Positions 1 to 10,704 of a DNA stretch of 64,000 bases are shown one piece after another (the stretch's first letter is position 1; every line of letters begins with the position of its first letter). Source of the DNA: Lunularia cruciata (Eukaryota; Streptophyta; Marchantiopsida; Lunulariales; Lunulariaceae); assembly GCA_948567375.1 (NCBI GenBank), contig OX419758.1:50039001-50103000 (forward strand), read 5' to 3'. Below the pieces are notes generated by a model. It saw nothing but the letters and a program-made list of their open reading frames with translations, was not told the origin of the DNA and searched no databases. Position numbers and translations under genes: made by a program.

Positions 1-1400
1 TCAAATTGAGGAGATGAAGATCTGAAAATCCTTAATTGAAAAAATAGATTCTCAAATCCACTTCCAATTTTGCATCTTGAGCCCAATTCCATATTGCTAA
101 ACCTCAATTTCACCTCCTTATACGCAAATCAAATCTAGTTTCAATACAATTGAACAACACCGATTTAATTTTGAAAATTTTAAAAACATTTCCGCACTAG
201 ATCCAAAAATCTATCAAAATCTTCACACAAATTTGATAAAACTTTTGAATATAATCATTCTCGGATAAATGGAACAATGATTGAAGATACCAAAAATCTC
301 TTGAGTTTGGAAATACCACACACAAATGTTCTTTCTACACCTTATTTTTCCATGGTCATTTCTTAATATAATCAAATGATCACAAATTCAACTTGAATCA
401 AAAATCAGTCACACTAAACTCAATATATTATAAACAATGGATTTTGATTACATTATAAAACCACATCCACTCTATCTAAAGAGATTCTAAATGTCACTTG
501 TTGGTCTATGTACACCATAACTAGAAACTCATAGATTCAACATGAAAGAAATAAACTCTATGAAATGATGTTTCAAAAGTATACCCTCCTAGACTCAATC
601 AAAACTTCTAACTTTAATGACATCATTGATAACTCATCTAACGATACAAATAATAATGTGATTAAAATCACTAATATAAAATTTAACCACCATTGAATAA
701 TTTATGAAAAATTATTAATACAATTATAATTACCAAAATTAGTCCTCCAACCTCCAACGCATGAACAAACTAACTTGGGCACAACCACTATCATGATACA
801 GTTAACTTTAAATTAACAAAGAGTTAAGAAAACACCACCCGAAGGGAAGGCCCATCAAGTCAAACCGCGCAATAAATTAAACCTCATAGATAGAATGAAT
901 CTATATTTCAATACTACCACAATGAAAGATCTATTTACTACATCATCATACCTTTCCAGAATAAAACTTTACAGGTAAAATAGACCCTTATCCATTAATA
1001 TCAAAGCGAATAATCTGTTTAAATGCAATTAGAACAACATCACTATTGATTTATTCCAATAATACCACGGTGACACTTCTGCTTCACTGCTTTTGTGCAC
1101 TTCCAATATCATAGCTACGAAATATCATGACCATGTAAGTGGAAGAATCTACATATATTAACTAGTCTATCTTGCGACAATTTTGAAAAGCTATGACCTA
1201 ATGTGATTGTGAATGTAATGTGATGCTCTCTATTCAGTCGTCATTGTTGTACTCGTATCGTGAATATATTCCAAGTCTTCTGCGCACATGGACTCAATGA
1301 TTCACCTTTCTTAACCGAGAATGAAGTAAAGAACACAGCAGCAGCACCTACAGCAGAAAATCCCACGTGCGGTCTACCCAGTGCTTTTTTAACGTTCAGA
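1..1400. other. AT-rich intergenic DNA, no gene seen
   Basis: The stretch is AT-rich with short, uninformative reading frames on both strands. I see no coding domain, tRNA or rRNA. Its only recognisable content is a relic repeat at about 370-800, listed separately. The right part is probably the downstream flank of the BTB gene. Confidence 0.6.
370..800 (+). repeat. Relic dispersed repeat, diverged copy of 8830-9260
   Basis: The same order of landmarks occurs here and at 8830-9260: a stretch reading like ccacatccactc, then agagattctaaatgtcact, a block ending in aaaagtatacc, then catcattgataactcatc. The two copies are clearly diverged, with small indels throughout. Because the second copy lies beside the 3' end of element E, both may be LTR remnants of that family, but I cannot delimit ends or a target duplication here. 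Confidence 0.5.
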
Positions 1401-2105
1401 ACCCCAAATACCAATCCAGAAACTGAATAGCCTTAAGGCTCTGAGAGACTCCTCATGCTAGCAATATTTGCCTATTTGCAACCGGTATTCACCTCTCTCA
1501 ACAATGCAGGCAAATCATCTGGCAAATAACCCCTGATTTACCAATGGGTATGGTTATATAGACATGCCACTCCCAGTTACAGAAAATGTACGCTAGACCT
1601 GTATATGATAAATGTCTACTCAGGTTCAGGTAGAGACTGAAACTGAGCAGATTACATAGAGATATCTGGGAGTTGTAACGAACACCGTGATGTAGCGGAG
1701 ACACCAGTAAATTCTGGTCTACACAAACACAGGTTTAAGTAAACAGGTCCACTAACATACACTGTGTAACTGTATGAACTTCTAAGGGGCAGATAAGGGT
1801 ATCAGACGATTCAATTAGCTGAATGTCCGAGCAATACTGGATCTGTAAAGAATTACACATTTACTTGGGCAGGTCAGCTTCACATGTGGCACTGTGGACA
1901 GCCAAATTGGTGCCCTATCGGTTATCTGTTACTGCCTCTAGACCATGTGCACAGCTATGGGCAGATAATAAATTCAAACTGATCTTTCTTCGCTCCTAAG
2001 CCAGCCTCCCAGATGTAGAGCATCTTTTTGTACATATTGGACATCACGTAGTACACAGCAATCTCATGTACAGTGTACCATTACAGGGTAAAGATCCCTT
2101 CCGTT
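1401..2105 (-). other. Probable 3' UTR and downstream flank of BTB gene
   Basis: This lies directly downstream of the BTB stop codon and has a less AT-rich texture than the sequence to its left. No frame resembles a known protein. A polyadenylation site cannot be placed by eye. Confidence 0.35.
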
Positions 2106-3902
2106 TCAGTCTTCCTGCTGCAACTCGTCCTTCTCCATAGTCATAAAGCAGTCATAACTTGCTCTTCTGAACCAGGTGTTGAAAGCTGAGACGAGATGTG
2201 AACAATCCCCAACAGTTCGAGTTGCAAAACACAGACATTGCTGAAGAAGTTTCTGTGCATCACCCATTGGGAGTGTTGAGATGATCCGCAAAAACACATC
2301 CTCTAGCTCTTGATGCAGCTGTTTGTTTTGCGTCGCAGATTCTAAACTGTTCTCCCGGGAAACGATGAGCACTGGTAGCCAGTCGTTCACCAGCTTCAGT
2401 CTTACCTGAAACGAGTTTAAACAAAGAAGAACCAAGAACCCGTTATAACATCAGTTACTATGATATTTAAATTCCACCAACTAGTTTAATGTCCTCTGAT
2501 CAGTGCTGTGATGGCCTTGTGAAGTATCCCAAAATGTTCGCCCTCTGCGAAGGTAAAAGGTAAGATAGCAGAAGGCACATTCAAGCTGTCGCAAGTTCCA
2601 CTGCGCTAGCTCAGAATTTGGAAAAGAATCAACGAGGGACTCATGGATCAACTGCTTCCTTGTTACCACTGTATTCCTTTTGTGAGCGGGCCTAGTGGGG
2701 AAAGCACTTGAATATCATACCTGGCGGGAGGTAATGATAGACCCTGAGGCCACAGCACTTGCAAGTCGACAGGTGCATCGGAGGACCGCAGCTGGCAAGC
2801 CTGGAGATACATTTCGCCACAAGTCCTCGGAAAAAGCTCTTCTCAGATTAGCAGTAAGACTATCCTGTTCACTCCATTCTGTAACTGCAGTCTTCGCCAC
2901 TCTCAACTCAACCATCCGTTCAATCAGCCATAACAAAGACCTTGCATTTACAGCGGCGGTATACAAGTTATGACGTTGGAGAGCTTCGATCTCGTCAGGG
3001 AGGCCACGGACATTTGGGTTGGAATACTCCTCAACGGAATCTTTCACAGCCTTGAGACTGGTACTAAATGCCTTCTCGAGGACTAGTCTAACTGTATCTC
3101 GAGATGCATGGTCACTCAGCATGAGAGCTACAAAGGTTTTCACGGAGGCACCAATAGCAGGGACCTTCTGGTTGCTGTGAGTAGCAGAATGAACAAGTCC
3201 ACTCAACATCTCCTCTACAGCAGACTCGGTCGTAGGACCCAGTCTAGCAAGCAGATCATTTCCCCCGTCCAGTTGAAGGTCGGATACTACCTGGAGGATC
3301 TGCTTCTCTTCTTCAGGTTTCCAGGGTACAGCTTCCAAGAAGGAGATACAAGCAGAAATGCAATCATCGAAGAGGAGCTCAGCTGCGATCGGAAGAATAG
3401 ACAATGTCTTCTGTATGTCTACAATCTCACTTTGAAGATCACAAGAATACAACAAACCGAGAGTTGTGATGTAAGATTCAACGTCCCGGTTAAGGGCAAC
3501 CGTCATCTTTATGACAATAGGTTCATTCCTATAATCGTGCTCTGTAAGATCTGGATCTTCATTCTTTAATCTCCGTTCCTGCCAACGCTCGGAGAGAAGA
3601 GCTTCGAAGTACCGGCTTTTCTTCAACACTTGAGCATGCAAGTGCATCTGTACGCTCTCTGCATCTGATGTGCTTGCAGCTGAGCCATGAGGTGGGCTGA
3701 TCCATGATAGTTGCAAGAGTGTATCGGCAGTAGTTTCATCGTCAAAGACGCATGTGGGCTGCTTTGCACCGCTTCTTGCCAAGCCTCCTACTTTATTTAC
3801 TAGATCCCAGTTGCCTCTGCTTCCCCCTTTTTGCCGCTTTCTATACACAGGTAATGAGCATGCCATGCTTTTATCAACTCCACGACCCTCGTTCGTCTTC
3901 AT
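2106..3902 (-). CDS. BTB/POZ domain-containing protein (plant At1g63850/At5g60050-like)
   Basis: The coding sequence is 3902-2721 joined to 2405-2106, giving 493 residues. The donor is CAG|GTATGA and the acceptor TTTCAG|GTAAG, phase 0, so the product reads ITSRQ|VRLKLVNDWLPVL across the splice. A basic Lys/Arg-rich N terminus (residues 1-45) precedes a BTB fold at about 55-190. The BTB core LHAQVLKKSRYFEALL is near residue 88 and LPIAAELLFDDCI near 170. An alpha-helical C-terminal region follows that is typical of plant proteins with this layout. Family members act mainly as substrate adaptors for CUL3 ubiquitin ligases; that role is inferred for this subgroup. The first ATG (codons MKTNEGRG) is used because it is the first in frame after a plausible leader-intron acceptor. 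Length is close to Arabidopsis relatives, about 500-550 residues from memory. No stops or frameshifts are seen, so it looks functional. Confidence 0.85.
2406..2720 (-). other. Intron of BTB gene
   Basis: It is 315 bp with GT..AG ends and a pyrimidine-rich tract (tcttctttg..ttt) before the acceptor. A 62-codon open frame at 2481-2669 lies inside it. That frame has no in-phase splice sites and no resemblance to the family, while direct exon joining restores family-like sequence, so I treat it as non-coding. Confidence 0.8.
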
Positions 3903-6170
3903 GACCCAGGAACATCCACGTTGAGCGGAGAGTTCGTGGGGTCAGAGTCAGGACGTGTGAGCTAATTCTCTCTTCTGCGACGGAAGCCCGAAACCAAACT
4001 TATTGCCAGATTCCACTGAAAAGTGCCCACACTGAAATATGATGTGCTGATGCCGTACTTGCATCATAGTCAAAGTCTGGATACCGCTTTACACATGGTG
4101 CTGGACATTCTGCTGATCCCGAATGGAGATAGTAAATCACGCTCTCGTCCTGTGTGCAGAAATCCTGTCAGTATCTATTCAAATAACACTGGGCTGATTA
4201 TCCACACGCAAAAGTTAGAACCAAGCTTATGATGAATCCTCTCTTCAAATATTACGACTGCCATGCAGTGCGGATGAAAGGTCCAAGATAAACAGTTCGT
4301 TAAATGTCCCTCTGCTCATGATTAAATCGAACACAGGGGAGACAACGCAAGACCAACTAAAAAGAGAATCGCAGGTTGCATCTACATGGGCCCCCCCCAC
4401 ACCACAGGTACTTTTAGAAGGGTTTAGGGAAACTAAAATTTATAATAAAGGTCAAAACCTAATACACATCAAATTCGGTTACTCTCAAGAAGCTCTCAGC
4501 TATCTCCGAGGAGAATGATAAGCTGAATGCAAATATAGGAGTTCAGGAACTGAGAGGATGTCACGGGAAATCTCCAACAAGCAAGCAACCCTCAAGCATC
4601 CACACTTTAGTACCTCAGTTGGAGCTTCAAAGTGAGGCCGATACGTGTACGGTACAAAGAAGCAAGGTGGTGCGTGATAGAGGCCAAAGTGTCTTCGTAA
4701 ATCCACCAAAAAACCTAACCCTCAGAAACAATATGCAAGCCAGCTTTATTGAAAAAGCCGGCGAGTTCAGAGATTTTCTAACAGGTCTGCGGGTTGAGAG
4801 ACTCCATACCTGCTGCAGTTGATGCTGAGGAGGTTCTGAGGTCTAAAAGTTCCAAAGTCACTTGGCTAGTGAGGGATCCTAAAGAATGTGAAATCTCAAT
4901 GTGAGAGTAAATAATTCCACCATTTAAAGTCGTGTCAGTCCCTTATAATCTATCTTCTGGCACTCAGTCCAATTCCTATCTCTGAAATATATGATCCATG
5001 GTATCTGGCAGGCAAATCTTTATCTTCCAATTTCTTTCTCTCTTAAGTCCCACCTGTCAATCACTACTATAAACGTACTAACATAACTTGTGCTTAAGTG
5101 CGCTCACAGTGGAAGTGCTAAATTCAAACCAAATAGATCCACAAACTTGTGCAACAAAATTAGAGAACCATGTCTCCAAATTTTTTTCCTCAACTCGGTT
5201 ATTGTGGCTCTGACAGACAATAGACTATGATATGGTTCTTGACAATTAAGGATATTTGATGTCTACTCAGCCATGGAAGTTTAATAACTTGCCGGGTCTT
5301 ACCATGCCCAAGATGTAGAAGAAGCCGTGAGTAACCAGCGGCTCCTTGCTGCATAGGCCCGCCCATTCAATTGACCTTTTATTTCAGCATTTTGAAACCT
5401 AGTTCAAATGTTGATGAGCTAACCGACGGTGCACACATTATTGCGGTTAAAAACTTTACTCCGGACACACACAAGCTCATTCATACTAACAGTCACATAT
5501 CTAAGAAACAATACCTAGCGAACTCTAGCTGTCCGCAATCATTATGCCCCTGGGTCCTCCCTGTCCACAACATCTAAATGGTTCACCACGAGAACACAAC
5601 AGGAAACAGAACCTTGGCCCTGAGTTCCACGTTACCCTGCAACACCAATAGCGAGCTCTGAGTTATTACTAGGACGAAAAGAATCAAATTACACAACCTT
5701 TACTGACTCCAGTTGCCAGCTCCCTCCATAATCAAGAAACAATCAAGGCCAAGACACAGTACAGCACCCTTCGTTCAGCCAAAAAGGTTACAAATTCAAA
5801 TTCCCGCGTCTACTGGTATTCCGTGGAAACTGCATAAGGAAAGAAACTGAATTAAAACATCCAAACATTCACCAGTAATTCGAAACTAGACAATGATAGA
5901 AGAGCTTAGAAGAGAAACAATCTAGAGACGACATCAAAACATAAGAGTTCCACAAAGAACTAAGAAATCGATCGAAGGCCGATTACAACATTTAGGAATA
6001 AAATAAATGCCTCCAAAACAAGGGAGTCGAAAAAAAATCCACACGTCTAGAATTTCGAAACTCGCTCCAAAATGATCTCAAAGTCCTGATTCAAATCTGG
6101 GGCTCTGCTCTCTCAATTTCGAAAAGCTATTGGGTGTGCAAACATCTACAATTCCCGCAAGGACACTTAC
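3903..6170 (-). other. 5' UTR (3903-4015) and probable leader intron (4016-6170)
   Basis: Upstream of the ATG the minus strand has a good acceptor, cacttttcag|tggaatc, at 4016. A strong donor, ctatc|GTAAGTGTCC, lies at 6171/6170. A roughly 2.15-kb leader intron between them is inferred and needs transcript evidence. The interval itself shows no domain-bearing reading frame and no retrotransposon signature. Confidence 0.45.
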
Positions 6171-6640
6171 GATAGACGAAGCAAAGCACATCCACTTCCA
6201 GTCCTGAAATCACACACACTGAAGCTCATCACTGGACAGATCTGTGTCCAGAAAACAGGGCAATTCCAGGAACAGTCTCCGTGCTGCAACAGGGGAAATT
6301 GAACGCTCCTGAACAAAATCGGACGAGAAGGAACCAGACGGACGAAAGTCGTAAGTGGCTGGACTTGGTTCATAACCAGGGTGGAAGGACGAAGGTCAGG
6401 GAACCGCGATTGAGGTCCAAACGAGCGCAGATCTGAGTCGTCGATAGCAATATGGACGGTCCACATAAAAGAGCTCGACCGTGGTCGACCGACCTAGTAC
6501 CAGGTGATTTGTGCCGAGTTGTAGCATTCGAAGGCGGCACATCCCGTCGGATGCGGAGAAGGTGAGAACATTCCACAGTAGTCAGATGGACTTTTCGGCC
6601 AGAGTTCCTGCATTGTCATACTGATTCTCCCCAACTTGTA
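6171..6640 (-). promoter_or_regulatory. Putative first (leader) exon and promoter-proximal region of BTB gene
   Basis: The block is noticeably GC-richer and CpG-richer than its surroundings and ends at the GTAAGT donor. It holds a 99-codon open frame (6466-6167) with no recognisable similarity. I read it as 5' UTR rather than protein, although an upstream ORF is possible. A transcription start cannot be placed. Confidence 0.4.
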
Positions 6641-6713
6641 TTACGTTTCTTCCAGTTTTTCTTAGAGATGGCAACTGGCCACTGTCTACTTAATGTGGCG
6701 ACTGTAATTTGTT

Positions 6714-6753
6714 ATGAATACGTGTCACCATCCGGATGGTGACACATATTCAT
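6714..6753. repeat. 40-bp near-perfect palindrome
   Basis: A 24-bp perfect inverted repeat without spacer (6722-6745, arm GTGTCACCATCC) extends outward after one mismatched pair through atgaata/tattcat. It can form a cruciform or bind a dimeric factor. It lies just upstream of the putative BTB leader exon, at the change from GC-richer gene DNA to AT-rich intergenic DNA. Confidence 0.9.
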
Positions 6754-6754
6754 G

Positions 6755-8624
6755 ATCCATTTAACTAGTTGGATAATGATACAAATCCAGGCTTGCAAAT
6801 GAAGATAAGTGTCAATAAGTCCCGGAATTATAATTTTTCCTACGCGTTCGCCTTTTACCCGAATTATAATATGCTTGCAGATAATGTTTGTCGTTTAGCA
6901 TGTTTTCGTTGCAAATATATGAGATTTTTTATTATTTCTATCACCACTTTGACATATATTTGGTCATTTCTATCATCACTTTGATTTTTGGCCTCCTTTG
7001 AAATGCAATAGGTTTTCTATAGAAGAGTGGAGCATGAGCTATCTTGCCTCCCATCTACCAAACATACCTTTTGGAATACCTATATCATACAGTTCATCAA
7101 TAGTTTACTTTGTAAATTACATTGTTATTTTTTCATGTAGTGCTTGGGTTGTTGTTTCTCCTTGGGTTTTGTACCCTTTTGGTTTGGGTCTCCTTTTGGT
7201 TTGGCTCGGTTTCTCCATATGCACTTCTTAGAGCTTTTGTACTCTTTTTTTTTTTGTTCAGGGCATTATATTTGGCTTTTTGGTGATATGACTTCTGTGA
7301 TATTGATAAAGAGAATCAAAAGTAGATCTTTAAAAAGTCTTTGTTTTCTGGAATTTGAAGAATTAAGAGAAGAAAACATTCTTATACTAAAGTATGCAAT
7401 TGATGAACAATAAGGAGAGACTAGAGACGATATCATCAAGGTCGGAGTATAAATTATAACGGATGGATCGGAATTTAATCTTCATTTAGAGTCAACCTTA
7501 AATTTAGTTTCCCTTAACTTGCTTGAGAGTCGAAATTCCTTCTTAATTATCTGTACTTCAACTTTGGTTTCAGATCTAGGAAATGAAAACATTGAGAAGA
7601 AATCGTTAGACCAATCTGGCGATTTACGTGAAATGATAATTCTGTGCTTCAAATTTGATTTCAGATTTATAAAATGAAAACATTTGGAAGAACTTTCTTC
7701 GTTAGGTCAATCTATTGATTCACTCAAATCTTTCTCATTTTCTTTGAATATGGATTATATGCCTTGTTGTCATGCTGATTAGATGTCATATGGCCATGTT
7801 GTTTTTTTAGGATCCCATTAGCAATTGTTTTTCCTTGCATTCCTTGCCATGCTGTTTTTTAAGGATCCCTTTAGCAATTGTTTTTCCTTATTTCCAAGCT
7901 CTATCAAGTGATTGAGACTCTTTGTCTAAAATATATTCAGTAAGTATTACAATCAAGACAATCCCTTTCTTTTTGCAAGGATCTATATGTTGCTTCTCAA
8001 AGGATACCATTAAATTGATAGTAAATATACCCAACATTCTCTAAAGCCAAAGGTACAAAGACATCAAAGTATAATTATGAGGCATAATAATATTCCTTAC
8101 CTTTGTTGTAATAGTTTTTTTGATCCTACTTGGATGACTAATCATTTTAATATCTTTTTTGGTTTTTAGTTGGCAAATACAACATCCAACAAAGTATGTT
8201 GTACATCCATAAAGTCACTATATTTGCCCTTATAAGCCAAAGAGGTTGTCCAAGAAAGTCTTATAATTGCTCAATCTATACTTGGGACTATTTAGATCAT
8301 AGGGTTTGTACCATTGTATCTCAAATAACATCATGAACTCTATTGTGCATTCCATCTAAAGAACATCATAAACATATATTTCATGTAGGGATTCAAAAGC
8401 ACACTACTATGGTAAATATAAAGTATTGTGTGGTATACCCAACCATAGACAGGATGCCATAGTAAAATTTTTGGATGTAAACAAAAAATCTTCAATAAAA
8501 GGAACATAGAGCTCCATAGCCTCTTCCTCTACAAGAGAGAAGCTTAACTTTAGCAAGTAGAGTCACATCAATGAGGATGCCAAAAAGTGCTTAGGTGTGC
8601 ATATAATCACATTAATTTTCCTAG
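6755..8624. other. AT-rich intergenic DNA, no gene seen
   Basis: All frames are short and none shows a recognisable domain. A poly(T) tract lies near 7240-7256. I looked for copia or LINE motifs on both strands and saw nothing convincing. Confidence 0.55.
7793..7895 (+). repeat. 53-bp tandem duplication
   Basis: Two adjacent copies start at 7793 and 7846. Both run gccatg(t/c)tgttttt, then aggatcc(c/t), then ttagcaattgtttttcctt. They differ by a few bases. It looks like a local slippage or unequal-exchange event. Confidence 0.8.
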
Positions 8625-8713
8625 TGTAAAAGACAAATGAGAGAAATAGGAGAATGGAAGGTCACATTGGAACTCTTAAATGAAGAAAACTCCAAATGCA
8701 TAGCTTGAGCTTT
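8625..8713 (-). mobile_element. Fragment of a C-family LTR end
   Basis: It begins tgtaaaaga and continues gagaaataggagaatggaag, then tccaaatgcatagcttgagc. This matches the outer 90 bp of element C's LTRs (10328 onward and 33319 onward). It stops abruptly at about 8713, so it is a truncated remnant of an independent insertion. Confidence 0.75.
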
Positions 8714-8714
8714 G

Positions 8715-9377
8715 TCATGCATATGTACATTGTTACAAAACATAAATCACTGTCAACATCAAACACTATAGAAGCACAACTCACACATAAGTCATACATG
8801 AACTCTAAAGTGCCATAATAATTAGTTCACTCTTCCACTCAATTCATACTCAAATCAGATCTGAACTCAATCCTCCCTCAATAATCTACCAACAATCGGG
8901 AACTGATTATAATCAAGCCACACCCACTCTTGCTAAGAGACTCCAAGTGACACTCATTTGCCTCTATCCACAATAGCCAAGAACTCAAACGCTCAACATC
9001 AAAGAAATGAGCTCTTTGGACTTGCACTTCAAAAAGTATACCCTTTGCTCAACCTAAGTCTCTATCCCTAACAACATCACTAACAACACATCTGATGGTC
9101 CAAACATTACAAGTGATAGTGGATCCCACCATGTGATCAGTAGCCCTAACATGATATATGGACACCATCAAGTAGTCCATGAGCAACTACTAAAATAACT
9201 ATGACTACCAACACTACCACTCTAGCATCCAAGCAAACTAGCTTTAGTGCTACAAATGCCATGACAATTGTCATGTATATATACATTGCTACACAACATG
9301 CATATTGTCAACATCATACACCATAAAAGCAAAACTCAACCATAAGTCATACATGAACTCTAAAGTGTGATAATTGT
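8715..9377 (-). repeat. Direct-repeat pair, candidate 3' LTR region of element E
   Basis: Two diverged copies of a roughly 110-bp block lie in direct orientation at 8715-8825 and 9262-9377. Both include cataagtcatacatgaactc followed by taaagtg. Read on the minus strand, the block starts TATCACACTTTAGAG or TATGGCACTTTAGAG just after a purine tract (aaggggac) that follows E's stop codon. That is where a polypurine tract and 3' LTR start should lie. The spacing of about 550 bp suggests tandem LTR copies or an internal duplication. The boundaries are uncertain. Confidence 0.4.
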
Positions 9378-9542
9378 CCCCTTAGCTAGTGGTTAGGTCC
9401 TTCTAACTCTAGATAGTCATCTACTCTAAATATGTGATTGTGCCTTATGGTGGATCAAGATCAAGAGGCCAGGTGCTATAAAGCTCCATTGTTAGTTGCT
9501 TGCTTGTAATCTATATCACATAAAAGATGAACTAGCTATAAA

Positions 9543-10322
9543 TCAAGTACATCTAGGACATAACCATTGTCTTTGAGGAACCACCATGAGGCAAGGAGTT
9601 AAACATGCCATATGCAATCCTCTCACATAGCTATCACACACCAACATAGTAGCAAATCTACCAATAGAGCCACATAGCATACACCATAAGCTTGCACATA
9701 CAAGTGCCAAGCTTGGGTCTATATTGCTATCAATGTTTAAAAGGTGGCATGATGCACAATTACGCACATGATCCTCCCAAACAACACCATTGTGCCCTTG
9801 CAACATGAGGACTCTAGAAAGAAAACCTCATGCACTCTCAAGATAGTGTAGCTTGTAGTAACATCAAGTGTCATTAGTGTAGTCTATTATAGATATACAT
9901 AGTCACTTGGATAAAATCAACGGATTGAGGGTCTATAACCTCTTCCTTGAATAGTAGCATACTGTAAGGTAGCCTTATGTTGAGTAATTGCTAAGTTCTC
10001 AAAGGCCATTGGCATCACTCTCCAAAAGATCTCTGCTCATTGAAAACCTACGCTTATCCATATGTTTGGAGCATCCACGTCCAAAAATATAGTAGCATAC
10101 AACAAATGGCTATAGATAATCCAAATCTTGTCCATAAAGTAGAAAGTAAGGAGATAAGGATGCTAAGGAGGCTTGCCGGCTGAACCAATAGCCCATGGCT
10201 AACCAAGGTAATTGGAAATCCCAATCTCCCAAGTGGCTTCTTTGCAAACCATACTTATATAATCCTCTCTTCACCATTGAACCACTTTCTTTGCAAAGCC
10301 ATATGCCTTAGGGTGATCTTTG
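9543..10322 (-). pseudogene. Element E integrase C-terminal region with PHD finger
   Basis: Reading leftward, remnants of the integrase end (ASLASYPPYFLLYGQDPDL-like text, then GYRPSIR) lead into an open 87-codon stretch ending at 9543. This holds a C4HC3 PHD-type finger: CMLC, then MLVCDSY, GLHMAC, VPQRQW and CPRC. One metal-binding Cys has become Tyr (CDSY) and the usual GWH tryptophan is Leu, so the finger is probably inactive. PHD fingers bind histone H3 tails; in an integrase one could direct integration or tether the complex, as chromodomains do in chromoviruses. The stop is TGA at 9543-9545, followed by a short untranslated stretch and a purine tract. Confidence 0.7.
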
Positions 10323-10327
10323 GAGGT

Positions 10328-10704
10328 TATAAAAGATTAAGATCAAGGAGAGAAATAGGAGAATGGAAGATCATATTGGGATTCTTCAATGAGGGAAAAC
10401 TCCAAATGCCTAGCATAAGCTTGGGCTTTGGTATTTATAGGGAGAATACAAGGCCCTTGAGAAGCTTCTCAAGAAGTTTCCTTAAGCCGCTTTCTTGGAG
10501 TGGAAACCAAGTTAATTGGGAAGCTTTTTAAGAAGCTTCTTTCTAAAGCTGTCTCCTTGGCATGTAAGCTAAGCTAGTTGGAAGCTACCTACTTGGAGTG
10601 CAAGCTAAGCTAGCCAAGAAGCTTTCCAAGAAGCTTTATCCTAGAAATTTCCACTTAGCATGCAAGTTACCCAATTACTTGGAAGGTACTAAGTAGCTTC
10701 CTTG
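10328..10704 (-). repeat. Element C 3' LTR, distal part
   Basis: It matches 33319-33665 in order, from the tataaaag terminus to gtagcttccttg, where element A interrupts it. The remaining 90 bp are at 29353-29442. On the minus strand the LTR has a CTATAAATACC TATA-type box near 10431-10440. Several GAAnnTTC heat-shock-element-like pairs lie upstream of it in transcription terms. Confidence 0.85.
10430..10660 (-). promoter_or_regulatory. C LTR promoter: TATA box with clustered GAAnnTTC sites
   Basis: The minus-strand TATA box (ctataaatacc) is preceded by at least four GAAnnTTC pairs. Two are GAAGCTTC, one is GAAGTTTC and one is GAAATTTC, with several near matches. The 5' LTR keeps four GAAGCTTC pairs at 33425-33605. 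GAAnnTTC is the core of heat-shock factor sites, and clusters of them drive heat-activated plant retrotransposons such as ONSEN. The spacing between pairs here is irregular, so the function is inferred. Confidence 0.4.

Noticed and set aside
2481-2669. 62-codon frame as a middle BTB exon
   Set aside because: It has no in-phase splice sites. Joining 2721 directly to 2405 restores family-like sequence without it.
3108-3569. 153-codon plus-strand frame opposite the BTB exon
   Set aside because: It is a mirror frame of the conserved minus-strand gene with no similarity of its own; the same applies to 2695-2973.
6167-6466. 99-codon frame as an upstream protein-coding gene
   Set aside because: It has no recognisable similarity, ends at a strong splice donor, and fits better as the BTB leader exon.
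7900-8600. Possible copia or LINE fragment on the minus strand
   Set aside because: Some phrases looked suggestive in translation, but no ordered set of RT, integrase or RNase H motifs could be aligned.
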